A stretch of DNA of 64,000 bases. It comes from Myxococcales bacterium (GTDB lineage Bacteria > Myxococcota_A > Bradymonadia > Bradymonadales > Bradymonadaceae). Each line of letters begins with the position of its first letter. Position 1 is the first letter of the stretch. The stretch lies in contig SKON01000049.1 in the NCBI GenBank assembly GCA_007120035.1, positions 1 through 64,000 of the forward strand. Reading direction: 5' to 3'. This document shows positions 8,231 through 16,271 of the stretch, piece after piece. Below the pieces are notes generated by a model, which ran no database searches, was not told the DNA's origin, and saw only the letters and a list, made by a program, of their open reading frames with translations. The translations under genes were made by a program, and so were the position numbers.

Positions 8231-9226
8231 TCATTCGTGAGTATGAATGGGCCTGGTAATCCATTCAAAGGGAGTGTCTGTGGGGATGTAGGCAGGGATG
8301 GCGCCCCAGATGGATCGATAGTTTACGAGGAGCCATCCCTTGAACTCATCGCTGGGAATCAGTTCAACTCTGACGTCAACGCGATCGGTGCGGGCGATGA
8401 CGTTCCCCTCGGGCTGGTCAAAGAGGAGGATCCCTTCTGGCAGGGAGATCGTATGACAGTGGGAGCAGCCCCACCTGTAGTCTTCAGCACCGGCGAGGCT
8501 GCTGTGGTAAGGGGACCGAGGATGGAGGTGTTCCTCGGGGACGAACCCCCGGATTCGCGCCAGTCGGTGGGTGAACACCACTTCGAGATGTCCCTCTTCG
8601 GGCTCCTCAGAGAGGAGTTCGATGGCGACTGGAATGGGGAATTCGTCAGTGGTCACGCGAGCGATGACCTCTCCGCCGGGGCGGTCGAAGACCTGGCCGC
8701 TGTCGACGAGGTTGAAGTTCCTCGGTGGGGCCGTCCAGGATGGGTGGATATAGGTGCGGCCGAGGTCGTCGGGGAGGGCTCGGCCCCGGACCTCGATGGT
8801 TTCGTCGATGAGCTCGACGGCTCGGGTGCCGCGGTCGTTGGGGGCGTGGAGGGTGAGGTGAGCTCCGGCGGCGACCTCGACGAAGGAGGTGCCCTGGACG
8901 AGGATTCGGGTGGGCTGAGACGGCACCAGGAGAAGCGACTCGTCGGGGACCCGGGCTCGTGTGCAGATCCCGTAAGAGCAGTGGAGGATCTCGAGGGCCT
9001 CCTCGTCGAGGACGGCGACGTCGACCGGTTGGTCGCGATGTCCGTCGACGTCACGCCAGTCTCCGTCGGCGAGGGCGTAGCGGTCCAAGGACGCGAGCCA
9101 GGCTCGGATCGGGGTGGCGTCCATCGCCTGGGAGCTCAAGGGGTGGGGGGCTTCGGCAGCCAGGGGGGCGGCCAAGAGCGTAAGGGCTGCTGCGATCACA
9201 GGGATCAGCGTTCTCGTGGTCATCAT
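8231..9226 (-). CDS. Exported protein with two SH3-like repeats and a CxxCH motif
   Basis: This 331-residue protein has a Sec signal peptide (MMTTRTLIPVIAAALTLLAA, cleavage after about residue 25). Two similar segments (GQVFDRPGGEVIARVTT near residue 177 and LLFDQPEGNVIARTD near 268) look like bacterial SH3-type repeats. Between them lies WGCSHCHTI, a single CxxCH that could bind c-type haem but may be chance. No family could be named. The gene is followed by a small lipoprotein and preceded by another secreted Cys-rich protein on the same strand. Confidence 0.75.
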   Translation of the reverse strand: MMTTRTLIPVIAAALTLLAAPLAAEAPHPLSSQAMDATPIRAWLASLDRYALADGDWRDVDGHRDQPVDVAVLDEEALEILHCSYGICTRARVPDESLLLVPSQPTRILVQGTSFVEVAAGAHLTLHAPNDRGTRAVELIDETIEVRGRALPDDLGRTYIHPSWTAPPRNFNLVDSGQVFDRPGGEVIARVTTDEFPIPVAIELLSEEPEEGHLEVVFTHRLARIRGFVPEEHLHPRSPYHSSLAGAEDYRWGCSHCHTISLPEGILLFDQPEGNVIARTDRVDVRVELIPSDEFKGWLLVNYRSIWGAIPAYIPTDTPFEWITRPIHTHE

Positions 9227-9241
9227 AGGACTCGCTTGCGG

Positions 9242-10027
9242 TCAGTAGCAGCCGGACTCCGAGGGGACGTCGAAGGTACGGGGGTCGCCGCCGTAGGAGA
9301 GAGTGTAAGTACCCTCGGGGAGGGTGATGTCGTCGCATTCGATGGTCCAATGGCCACAGTCGTCGGTACACGCCGGGTTGTCCATGCGGGAGGCATCCCC
9401 GTAGGAGCCGGAGAGACCGATAGAGAGGCTGCTTCCCTGGATGTCTATCTGGCAGTCGCCGGTGTAGCCGGTGGTGCACGACGTGGAGAGGCATTGATCG
9501 GAGTGGAAGACGATCGGGAACGGGGTGTTGGGTTCGAGTTGACCACTCTCTTCGCCGAGACAGAAGTCGCCCGGGGGGTCGTCAAAGAAGACCCGGGGCG
9601 GTCGGGGTTCTTCCCCTTGCCGGGGGGTGCAGGTGGGCCCGGAGCCGGGCTCGAGGTAGTGATAGGCGTCGCCCTGGACCACTACGATCTCGGTGTCGTC
9701 GACGGTGATTTCTCCGCAATCGGCGCTGAGCGTTGCGCAGACATCGGGGCACATGGCGGTTCCGCGAGGTGGCTGGTAGGAGGCGGAGCTCTCGACGAAG
9801 TAGGTCCCGTCGCGCTCCTCCATGGTGCATGAGGTCTGTCTGTCCTCGGCGCAGGCCGAGATGCACTCGCTGAACACGACCCGGAGGCGGGCGGTGGAAC
9901 CCGGCGTGAGTTCGTCGTCGACGCAAAAGGAGCCGCTGTTTTCGAAGGTGCGGGCGTCGTCGGTGATGCCACAGGCGCTCAGGACGGCCAGGCAAATCAG
10001 GAGGAGAGAGGTGGTGGTGATCTTCAT
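9242..10027 (-). CDS. Cys-rich lipoprotein of unknown function
   Basis: This 261-residue protein begins MKITTTSLLLICLAVLSAC, a lipoprotein signal with lipobox VLSAC. The mature part has about 14 further cysteines in paired segments. Two halves look alike: each has FCxxxE/D, SxxCxxxC and a C-terminal DDC- or DVC-type Cys pair with ITxxE, suggesting an internal duplication. I used the ATG at 10027 because GGAG lies at proper spacing; longer in-frame starts run into the repeat island. Function unknown; envelope location is inferred from the signal. Confidence 0.8.
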   Translation of the reverse strand: MKITTTSLLLICLAVLSACGITDDARTFENSGSFCVDDELTPGSTARLRVVFSECISACAEDRQTSCTMEERDGTYFVESSASYQPPRGTAMCPDVCATLSADCGEITVDDTEIVVVQGDAYHYLEPGSGPTCTPRQGEEPRPPRVFFDDPPGDFCLGEESGQLEPNTPFPIVFHSDQCLSTSCTTGYTGDCQIDIQGSSLSIGLSGSYGDASRMDNPACTDDCGHWTIECDDITLPEGTYTLSYGGDPRTFDVPSESGCY

Positions 10028-10099
10028 TTCAGCTCCGTCGATAGGGGACTTCCAGAGATACCATTGAGGACGGCGCAGTTCCAGGATGGTGGCTTCGCC

Positions 10100-10634
10100 G
10101 GGGGGGTGACCCCCGTTGATCGGTTGGTTTGCGGCGGCATCGATCGTGGCGTCCGGGTTGGCGGCGGGTGCTCCCTCGCAAACCACCCGTTCTCACGCCG
10201 AGAGCCGCCACCTTCGGCTCGAGCCTGCCTCCGGAGCCCTGCCGCCTCTGGCGCAGGTGTCCTCCCTACCACATCCCCACTCCCCAAGCCCCGCGCTAGC
10301 CTCCCCACACCGCACACCGCCGGTTCTTACGCCGAGAGCCGCCACTTTCGAGGTCGGCTCCACCTCCACCGCTCACTTGCACACTCGGCGAAAACCTGCG
10401 CCGGAGGCGGCAGGGCTCCGGTGCTGCTCCCTCCCTGGCAAACCACCCGTTGCCGGTTCTGACGCCGAGAGCCGCCACCTTCGAGGTCGGCTCCACCTCC
10501 ACCGCTCCCTTGCACACTCGGCGAACACCTGCGCCGGAGGCGGCAGGGCTCCGGTGCTCCTCCCTCCCTCGCAAACCACCCGTTCTCACGCCCAAGCTCG
10601 ACGCCATCACTGCGCACCGGGGGTTTGACCCCCG
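10100..10634. repeat. Dispersed repeat family A, tandem copies
   Basis: This non-coding island holds two close copies of a GC-rich unit (about 10319-10446 and 10453-10600) plus a degraded third (about 10170-10255). Each unit runs from CCGGTTCTTACGCCGAGAGC through CACTTGCACACTCGGCGAA and CTGCGCCGGAGGCGGCAGGG to AACCACCCGTTCTCACGCC. Near-identical copies lie at 44649-44873 and, reversed, at 62514-62697. Within the unit GCGCCGGAG pairs with CTCCGGTGC. Hairpins with CGGGGG/CCCCCG arms lie near both ends (about 10102-10118 and 10618-10634). Long frames through it lack coding character. Confidence 0.85.
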
Positions 10635-10663
10635 CAAGGGCGGTTCTTATTATCTCCGCTCCC

Positions 10664-10707
10664 ATTGATCGAGGATTGATCGAGTATTGATCGAGCGTTG
10701 ACCGAGA
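10664..10707. repeat. Four 11-bp tandem repeats upstream of a lipoprotein/peptidase operon
   Basis: Three exact ATTGATCGAG units with an eleventh variable base are followed by a diverged fourth (GTTGACCGAGA). The 11-bp period is one helical turn, so all copies face the same side of the DNA. The array ends about 47 bp before the chosen start of the lipoprotein gene. It may be an operator array; no regulator can be assigned. Confidence 0.75.
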
Positions 10708-10754
10708 TGGTGATGACCCACTGGTTTCCCGAGGGACTGCTGGCGAGGGTGTGT

Positions 10755-11267
10755 GTGGAAGGGGAACGGAAGCGATGGTTGTTGGCGTTGATCGCAGTCG
10801 GGCTCGTTGGGTGGGCCTGCGAGGATCGAGACGCCTACAGCGACCCCGTGGGTCCCGTGATGGGATGTGTCGGAGCGACGCAGTCCGGGGCCGACGATGC
10901 CCGGTCCCGTTGTCTGGAGGCCCTGGGACAGCCGGGATGTGACGGTGGGTTTGAGGGTTGTCGGCGCAGCGTCTGTGCCTCAGAGACCGGGGAGGGGTTG
11001 GCGGCCTGCGCAGAGGACGGGCCATCGGGGCTGAAGGGTCGGTTTTTGTTCTTCGCTGAGGTGTTGGCGCAGGAGTACGACGTGAGCCTCGACGCCGAAG
11101 TGGTGCGTCGGGTTCAGGAGGAGGCGGAGTTCGCGGAGCAGGGTGACCTGGGACGGGTCCTGGTAGAGATCCGAGAGGGAGAGGATCTGGCCCGGGAGTC
11201 CCGGGCCGTGCTGAGCGGCGCGGCGATGCTCAGCGCCGTGATCTTTGACGACGAGGCGGAGCGATGA
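10755..11267 (+). CDS. Putative lipoprotein of unknown function
   Basis: This 170-residue protein starts at a GTG preceded by GAGG at six-base spacing. Its N-terminus is a basic segment (EGERKRW), a hydrophobic stretch (LLALIAVGLVG) and a Cys in WAC, so the lipobox is imperfect. The mature part has a small Cys cluster (CLEALGQPGCDGGFEGCRRSVC) then a charged helical C-terminus. No domain is recognised. Its stop overlaps the start of the M28 peptidase by 4 nt, so the two are likely co-expressed. Confidence 0.7.
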   Translation: MEGERKRWLLALIAVGLVGWACEDRDAYSDPVGPVMGCVGATQSGADDARSRCLEALGQPGCDGGFEGCRRSVCASETGEGLAACAEDGPSGLKGRFLFFAEVLAQEYDVSLDAEVVRRVQEEAEFAEQGDLGRVLVEIREGEDLARESRAVLSGAAMLSAVIFDDEAER

Positions 11268-12265
11268 AGTGGGTGAAGGTCGGTGCCCTGGTCGTGGCGT
11301 CGCTCCTCTTCATCGGTGCGATGGGAGTGTGGTTCATGATCGGGATGCCAGGGAAGAGTTACGATGGGCCCCTTCCGGAGGAGACCGCAGAGCTGCAGGC
11401 GCTCTCGTCGGAGCTGGAGTTGTATGTGACCGTGCTGGGGAGCTCCTTCGGGGCTCGTAACGTAGATCGCCCCGACGCGCTGCAGGATACGGTGGTGTAC
11501 TTGGAGGAGACCCTTCAAGGGTTCGGCTATGAGGTGGCCAGGCAGAGCTTCGAGGTGGACGGGGTGGAGTGTCATAACCTGGAGGTGGAGCTGAAGGGGA
11601 CGACTCGGCCCGAGGAGATCGTGGTGATCGGTGCTCACTACGACACGGCCCACGACGCGCCGGGGGCCAACGATAACGGGAGCGGGGTGGCGGCTACGTT
11701 GGCGCTGGCCCGGGAGTTCGCCGACGCCCGGCCCGAGCGGACCCTGCGGTTTGTTCTCTTCGTCAACGAGGAGCCGCCGTATTTTCAGACCGAAGACATG
11801 GGGAGCCTGCGGTACGCTCGACGCAGCCGAGAGCGTGGCGAGGAGATCGTGGCGATGATCAGCCTGGAGACGATCGGGTACTTCGACGACGCCGAGGGAA
11901 GCCAGGTGTATCCCGTGGGGGTCCTGGGATGGGTGTATCCGACTCGTGGGGACTTCGTGGCCTTCGTGGGAGACCTGGGATCGCGGAGCCTGGTGCGGGA
12001 GTCGATCAAGGTGTTTCGGGAGCACGCTGAGATCGGGTCCGAGGGGGCGGCGCTGCCACAGGGGATCCCCGGGGTGGGGTGGTCGGATCACTGGGCGTTC
12101 TGGCAGGAGGGGTATCCGGCGTTGATGGTGACCGACACGGCGCCTTTTCGATACCCCTACTATCACACCAGGGAAGACACCCCGGAGAAGCTGGACTACC
12201 GGAGGATGGCCCTCGTGGTCCAGGCCATGATGCCCGTGGTCGCAGAGCTGGCCGGGGTACTATGA
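11264..12265 (+). CDS. M28-family zinc metallopeptidase
   Basis: This 333-residue protein has an N-terminal hydrophobic anchor or signal (VGALVVASLLFIGAMGVWFMI). An M28 aminopeptidase domain follows with visible metal ligands: His in VVIGAHYDTAHD, Asp in GANDNGSGVA, the Glu pair in FVNEEPP, an acidic residue in ISLETIGYFD, and His in YYHTREDTPEKLDY. Such enzymes remove N-terminal amino acids or cleave related amides outside the cytosol. It is coupled to the preceding lipoprotein gene by ATGA overlap and converges on the DUF6498 gene, overlapping by a few bases. Confidence 0.92.
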   Translation: MKWVKVGALVVASLLFIGAMGVWFMIGMPGKSYDGPLPEETAELQALSSELELYVTVLGSSFGARNVDRPDALQDTVVYLEETLQGFGYEVARQSFEVDGVECHNLEVELKGTTRPEEIVVIGAHYDTAHDAPGANDNGSGVAATLALAREFADARPERTLRFVLFVNEEPPYFQTEDMGSLRYARRSRERGEEIVAMISLETIGYFDDAEGSQVYPVGVLGWVYPTRGDFVAFVGDLGSRSLVRESIKVFREHAEIGSEGAALPQGIPGVGWSDHWAFWQEGYPALMVTDTAPFRYPYYHTREDTPEKLDYRRMALVVQAMMPVVAELAGVL

Positions 12266-12889
12266 GGGAGTCTCGCTGGAGCTCTTCTCGTCACGGCTGC
12301 TAGCCCTGGTGAAAGGCGCGAAGTAGACGATGTAGATCACGGCGAAGACGACGTGGGCCTGAAGGCCGACGTGGTCGGCGAAGGCGAAGAAGAAGATCAA
12401 CAGGTGCATGCGGACGACGTTGGCGTAGGCGCCGCCGAATTCGAACTCCCCGAGAGCCTTCTTGAGGTTGTCCCGCTCGCCGAGGGCCATCATGCCCACG
12501 AAGGGGAGGAGCCCGGCCATGTAGGCGGGTACCTGTAGCCAGCCTTGGTCAGCAGTGAGGGGAAAGAACTGGTGCACGAAGATGGCGTGGACCAGGTGGA
12601 AGATCCCAAAGTGCATGGAGAAGAAGGCCAGGAGACCGAGCGCGATCAGGCCTCGTCCGGTTGCCGTGCGGGGTACGGGGATCTTGGGGGGGAGCTTGGC
12701 CTTGCCGAGCAAGAATCCGCCCATGGCCACGAGGATCGTGGTGTAGCCGACGAGGAGGCTGGAGAGCCACAGGCCCCAGATCAGCTCTCGGATCTGCCAC
12801 TCCTGGAGGAGCGCGAAGCCCAGGCCGAGGAGGAAGATGAAGAGATCGGCGGCGATGCGGCTGAGTCGGCGGAGCTGCATCGCTTTCAT
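12260..12889 (-). CDS. DUF6498-type integral membrane protein
   Basis: The protein has 209 residues and five or six hydrophobic segments. Family-like features are SMHFGIFHLVHAIFVHQFF near residue 92 and a C-terminal VVRMHLLIFFFAF helix. The ATG at 12889 lies 7 nt past the stop of the upstream small membrane protein; in-frame starts further upstream would overlap that gene. Function is unknown for this family. Co-orientation with the 73-residue membrane protein and ribosomal protein S1 suggests one transcript. Confidence 0.75.
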   Translation of the reverse strand: MKAMQLRRLSRIAADLFIFLLGLGFALLQEWQIRELIWGLWLSSLLVGYTTILVAMGGFLLGKAKLPPKIPVPRTATGRGLIALGLLAFFSMHFGIFHLVHAIFVHQFFPLTADQGWLQVPAYMAGLLPFVGMMALGERDNLKKALGEFEFGGAYANVVRMHLLIFFFAFADHVGLQAHVVFAVIYIVYFAPFTRASSRDEKSSSETPS

Positions 12890-12896
12890 CGGATGC

Positions 12897-13118
12897 TCAC
12901 GACTCGTCTTTCTTGCGGCGCCGGGCTTCAAGCATCTGACGGCGATACTGGCCGCCGCCGAGGAAGAAGTGGCCCACGACGGCGGCGAACCCGGAGACGG
13001 CCATGACCTGCAGGTGCTGGTCGGAGCCGCCGGTGAGGGCCGTGGAGGCGAAGGTGACGCAGAGCACGAGGAGGGCGATCAGGGTCAGGGTGAAGCCGAA
13101 TTTGCCGTCGTCTGCCAA
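12897..13118 (-). CDS. Small two-helix membrane protein
   Basis: This 73-residue product has two hydrophobic segments (FTLTLIALLVLCVTFASTAL and VMAVSGFAAVVGHFFLGG) and a basic tail ending YRRQMLEARRRKKDES. It sits 3 nt downstream of the S1 gene and 7 nt upstream of the DUF6498 gene, which supports it being real. No family was recognised. Confidence 0.7.
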   Translation of the reverse strand: MADDGKFGFTLTLIALLVLCVTFASTALTGGSDQHLQVMAVSGFAAVVGHFFLGGGQYRRQMLEARRRKKDES

Positions 13119-13121
13119 GGC

Positions 13122-14798
13122 TCAGTCCAACTCGGGGGCGGAGTCCTCGGAGAGCCCGAGGCGGTCGCGCATCAGATCTCCCAGGGTGGTGGAGGCGGCC
13201 TCGGGGTCGTCGGTGTACTCCCGCATGTCGGAGGCGACGTCTTCGAGGTCGTCGCGCTTCAGGCTGAGGCCGATGCGCTGGTTGGAGGCGTCGAAGCTCA
13301 TGACCAGGGCGTTGACGGTCTGTCCGGGGCGGACGACCTCGGTGGCCTTGTTGACCCGCTCTTCGCTGAGCTCGGAGATGTGGATCAAGCCCTCGACGCC
13401 CTCGACGATGGAGGCGAAGGCGCCGAACTCGGTGATCCGGGTGATGGTGACGTCGATCTTCTTACCCGGTTGGGCGATCTCTTCGACCTTCTCCCAGGGG
13501 TTGTCCTCGAGCTGCTTGATGCCGAGGCCGATGCGCTGAGCATCGGGGTCGACGTCGAGGACGACGACCTCGACGTCGTCGCCGACCTTGTACTTCTCGG
13601 CGGGGTTGACCTGCTGGGTCCAGGAGAGGTCGCTGACGTGGACGAGGCCCTCGATGCCTTCTTCGACCTGCACGAAGATCCCGAAGTCCGTGATGTTGCG
13701 GATCGGGCCGGAGAGGCGTGTGCCCTTTTCGAGGCGGTTGGCCAGGGCGATCCAGGGGTTCTCTTCGATCTCTCGGATGCTCAGGCTGAGGCGGCGGTTC
13801 TCCTCAGCGATGGAGAGGATCTTGACCTTGACGTCCTGATCGCGGTTGAGGACCTCTTTGGGGTGGTTGATGCGGCGGGTCCAGGAGAGCTCGGAGACGT
13901 GGACCAGGCCCTCCAATCCGGGGGCGATGGCCACGAAGGCGCCGAAGTCGGCGAGGCTGACGACCTTGCCGTCGACGATCTGTCCGGGGGTGAACCGTTC
14001 GGCGACGTCGGCCCAGGGGTCGTCGAGGAGCTGCTTGCGGCCGAGGCCGAGGCGCTTCTTCTTGGGGTTCCAGTCGAGGACGACCACCTCCAGGGTGTCG
14101 CCGGGGCGGACGAGCTCGGAGGGGTGGTCGACGCGGCCCCAGCTCATGTTCGTGATGTGGAGGAGGCCGTCGATGCCGCCGATGTCGACGAAGGCGCCGA
14201 AGTCGGTGAGGTTGCGGACCACCCCTTCGTAGGTCTGGCCTTTCTCGAGGTTTTTGAGGAGCTCTTTGCGTTCGGCCTTCTGCTCCTTCTCGAGGAGGTT
14301 TCGACGGCTGACGACGATGTCGCCCTTCTTCTTGTCGAACTTGATGACCTGAACGGTGGCTTCTCGGCCGAGGTAGGGGGAGCAGTCGTCGATGCGGTGG
14401 AGGTCGACGTGGCTGCGGGGCAGGAAGGCCCGGACGCCGATGTCGACGGAGACGCCGCCCTTGTTCTCGGCGACGATGGTGCCCTCCACGGGGTCTCCGG
14501 TCTGCTTGAGTCGCTCCAGCCATCGCCAGATGAGGAGCTTCTCGGCCTTCGTGACGGAGCCGGTGAAGAAGTCGCCGATGTCCTCCTCGACGAGGAGGGC
14601 GAGCTCGTCGCCGGGGGCGAAGGGCAGGGCGCCGGGGAACTCGTCGCGGGGCACCCGGGCAGACCGACCTTGACCGAGGTCGAACCGGAGGCCGTCCTTC
14701 TCCTCGGCGGTGAAGGAGGCTCGCACCAGGGCGTTGGTCAGGGCCTCGGAGTCGAGGGTGTCCGGAGAGTCGAGAGAGGAGGTGAGGTTCGGATCCAT
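13122..14798 (-). CDS. rpsA: 30S ribosomal protein S1
   Basis: This 558-residue protein is of usual S1 length. A degenerate N-terminal domain (residues 30-90) is followed by five clear S1 RNA-binding domains starting near 101, 187, 270, 357 and 443, each with a TDFGAFV-like or similar core and GLVHVSELSW-like segment. S1 binds mRNA on the 30S subunit and helps initiation. The acidic C-terminal tail is normal for the family. Two small membrane-protein genes follow within 10 nt spacings, so they may ride on the same transcript. Confidence 0.95.
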   Translation of the reverse strand: MDPNLTSSLDSPDTLDSEALTNALVRASFTAEEKDGLRFDLGQGRSARVPRDEFPGALPFAPGDELALLVEEDIGDFFTGSVTKAEKLLIWRWLERLKQTGDPVEGTIVAENKGGVSVDIGVRAFLPRSHVDLHRIDDCSPYLGREATVQVIKFDKKKGDIVVSRRNLLEKEQKAERKELLKNLEKGQTYEGVVRNLTDFGAFVDIGGIDGLLHITNMSWGRVDHPSELVRPGDTLEVVVLDWNPKKKRLGLGRKQLLDDPWADVAERFTPGQIVDGKVVSLADFGAFVAIAPGLEGLVHVSELSWTRRINHPKEVLNRDQDVKVKILSIAEENRRLSLSIREIEENPWIALANRLEKGTRLSGPIRNITDFGIFVQVEEGIEGLVHVSDLSWTQQVNPAEKYKVGDDVEVVVLDVDPDAQRIGLGIKQLEDNPWEKVEEIAQPGKKIDVTITRITEFGAFASIVEGVEGLIHISELSEERVNKATEVVRPGQTVNALVMSFDASNQRIGLSLKRDDLEDVASDMREYTDDPEAASTTLGDLMRDRLGLSEDSAPELD

Positions 14799-14864
14799 CA
14801 GCGCCGTTCCGTCGAGAGGATGTGAAAAGTCCAGCCCGACTTGTAGAAGTGGGGGGCCCGCTTG

Positions 14865-15410
14865 TCAATCCTCGGGTGGGGCGTCGGAGGTATCGGAGGC
14901 TTTGTTCTTGCGCCGAATAAAGACCCCGGCGCCGCCGGCTTTCTGACGGCCTTCGAGGCGGTCCTTGGAGGGGGTGTCGTGCTCGAAGCGACACATATTG
15001 CAGGAGTACACCCGATCCTCTTTTGGCTTGAAGGGCAGGTAGTCCTTTCGGCCGCACTCATCGCAGGTGAAGGGGTACTCTTTCTTCGCCTCTTTCTCTT
15101 TCTCCTGCTGGACCTTCTGCCAGTCCGTGCGGTCTCCGAAGGCGGCGTCGGCGCACTCCGAGCAGAGGACGTCGTCGAAGTCGGCGCCTTTGGGGACGTA
15201 GTCGAGGGTGTCGTCCTTGCCGCAGCGGGCGCAGGTGATGGGGAGCATCACTCGGGTGCCGTGCTTTTTGCGGGGGATATGCTTTTTGTGCTCCCTGGGG
15301 GCTTTCTTGCGGAAGGCCTCACAGGATTCACAGACAAAGCTCGTCAGGGCCGGCGGGGCTTCGTCGACGTCGTGGAGGTCTTTGCAAACGGCGCAGATGA
15401 CTTTCGGCAT
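14865..15410 (-). CDS. Triple zinc-ribbon protein
   Basis: This 181-residue soluble protein contains three pairs of CxxC motifs, each pair a likely zinc ribbon: CAVC/CESC (residues 6-30), CARC/CSEC (about 60-85) and CDEC/CNMC (about 115-138). Basic linkers (KKHIPRKKHGTR, KEKEAKKEY) separate them and the tail is acidic. The last ribbon resembles probable zinc-ribbon domains of small uncharacterised bacterial proteins. A nucleic-acid-binding role is possible but not shown. It lies 66 nt upstream of the S1 gene on the same strand. Confidence 0.82.
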   Translation of the reverse strand: MPKVICAVCKDLHDVDEAPPALTSFVCESCEAFRKKAPREHKKHIPRKKHGTRVMLPITCARCGKDDTLDYVPKGADFDDVLCSECADAAFGDRTDWQKVQQEKEKEAKKEYPFTCDECGRKDYLPFKPKEDRVYSCNMCRFEHDTPSKDRLEGRQKAGGAGVFIRRKNKASDTSDAPPED

Positions 15411-15556
15411 GGTGTGACTCAGAGCAGTTGGGGTGGTGCGGTCGGGGAAGAACGCGTCGGCAAGGAGCGATCTTCCGATATGGGGCTATCATATTGTAGG
15501 GTGCCGACAAAAGCGCGGTGCCGGGAGAACGACGGGTGAGCGTGAAGGAGGCGAGG

Positions 15557-16270
15557 ATGTGCAGTCTGGTCGTAGCGCGAGGGTTGAGGGGAGGGCCGGG
15601 GCTCTTTGTGATTCACAATCGGGATGAGCAGCTGTCTCGGCCCAGCGCGCCGCCGATGAGGTGGGAGCGGGGGGAGCGAGAGATCCTGGCGCCTCGAGAT
15701 CTGAAGGCCGGCGGGACCTGGTTAGGGCTGAACGACCGGGGCGTGGTAGCGGCGATCACCAACCGGTACAGGAGCCGACCGGCGTCGGAGCATCGGAGCC
15801 GAGGGGAGCTACCGGTGATGGCCCTGGAGGCCGAGTCGGCCCGGGAGGGGGCCGAGAGGGTGGCGAAGGTGGGAGCCGGAGAGTACGGCGGGTTTCACCT
15901 GGTCGTGGCCGACGAGGCAGAGACCTTTGTGGTGTGGAACGATCAGGAGGAGGTGCGGCTTCAGGAGGTAGAGCAGGCCGTGCTGGTGATGACCGAGCGG
16001 GGTCTGGGGGCGGCCCGGTCGAGGCGGTATGAGATGCTTGTGGGCGCCATGGAGGGGGTAGAGGAGTGGCCCGAAGAGGGGGAGGAGTTCTTTCGCGGGT
16101 GGATGCAGATCACCGACGAGGAGGACCCCCTGGAGGGGACCTGTATCTGCTCGGGTCCGGTGTATGGGACGAAGTGCTCAGCGGTGATTGTGGTCGACGA
16201 AGGGGCGGCCCGGTTTGAGTATGCCGACGGGCCGCCCTGTCGGGTGGGGTATTCTGTGGTCGTTGGGTAG
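15557..16270 (+). CDS. NRDE-family (TANGO2-like) protein
   Basis: This 237-residue protein begins MCSLVVARG and has the family-defining VIHNRDEQLSRPSAPP motif, then GGTWLGLNDRGVVAAITNR. The Cys at position 2 suits an N-terminal nucleophile fold. AAGGAGG before the ATG at 15557 decides the start over longer frames. Eukaryotic TANGO2 is linked to haem and lipid homeostasis; bacterial roles are unclear. It is divergent from the zinc-ribbon gene and convergent with the acyl-CoA oxidase gene, 1 nt apart. Confidence 0.92.
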   Translation: MCSLVVARGLRGGPGLFVIHNRDEQLSRPSAPPMRWERGEREILAPRDLKAGGTWLGLNDRGVVAAITNRYRSRPASEHRSRGELPVMALEAESAREGAERVAKVGAGEYGGFHLVVADEAETFVVWNDQEEVRLQEVEQAVLVMTERGLGAARSRRYEMLVGAMEGVEEWPEEGEEFFRGWMQITDEEDPLEGTCICSGPVYGTKCSAVIVVDEGAARFEYADGPPCRVGYSVVVG

Positions 16271-16271
16271 G

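Noticed and set aside
10327-11025. Coding frame through repeat family A
   Set aside because: Frames are Arg/Pro-rich, differ between copies by indels, and have no ribosome site; better seen as non-coding repeat.
12837-14825. 662-residue plus-strand open frame
   Set aside because: It is the reverse shadow of the ribosomal S1 gene, which has clear domains on the other strand.
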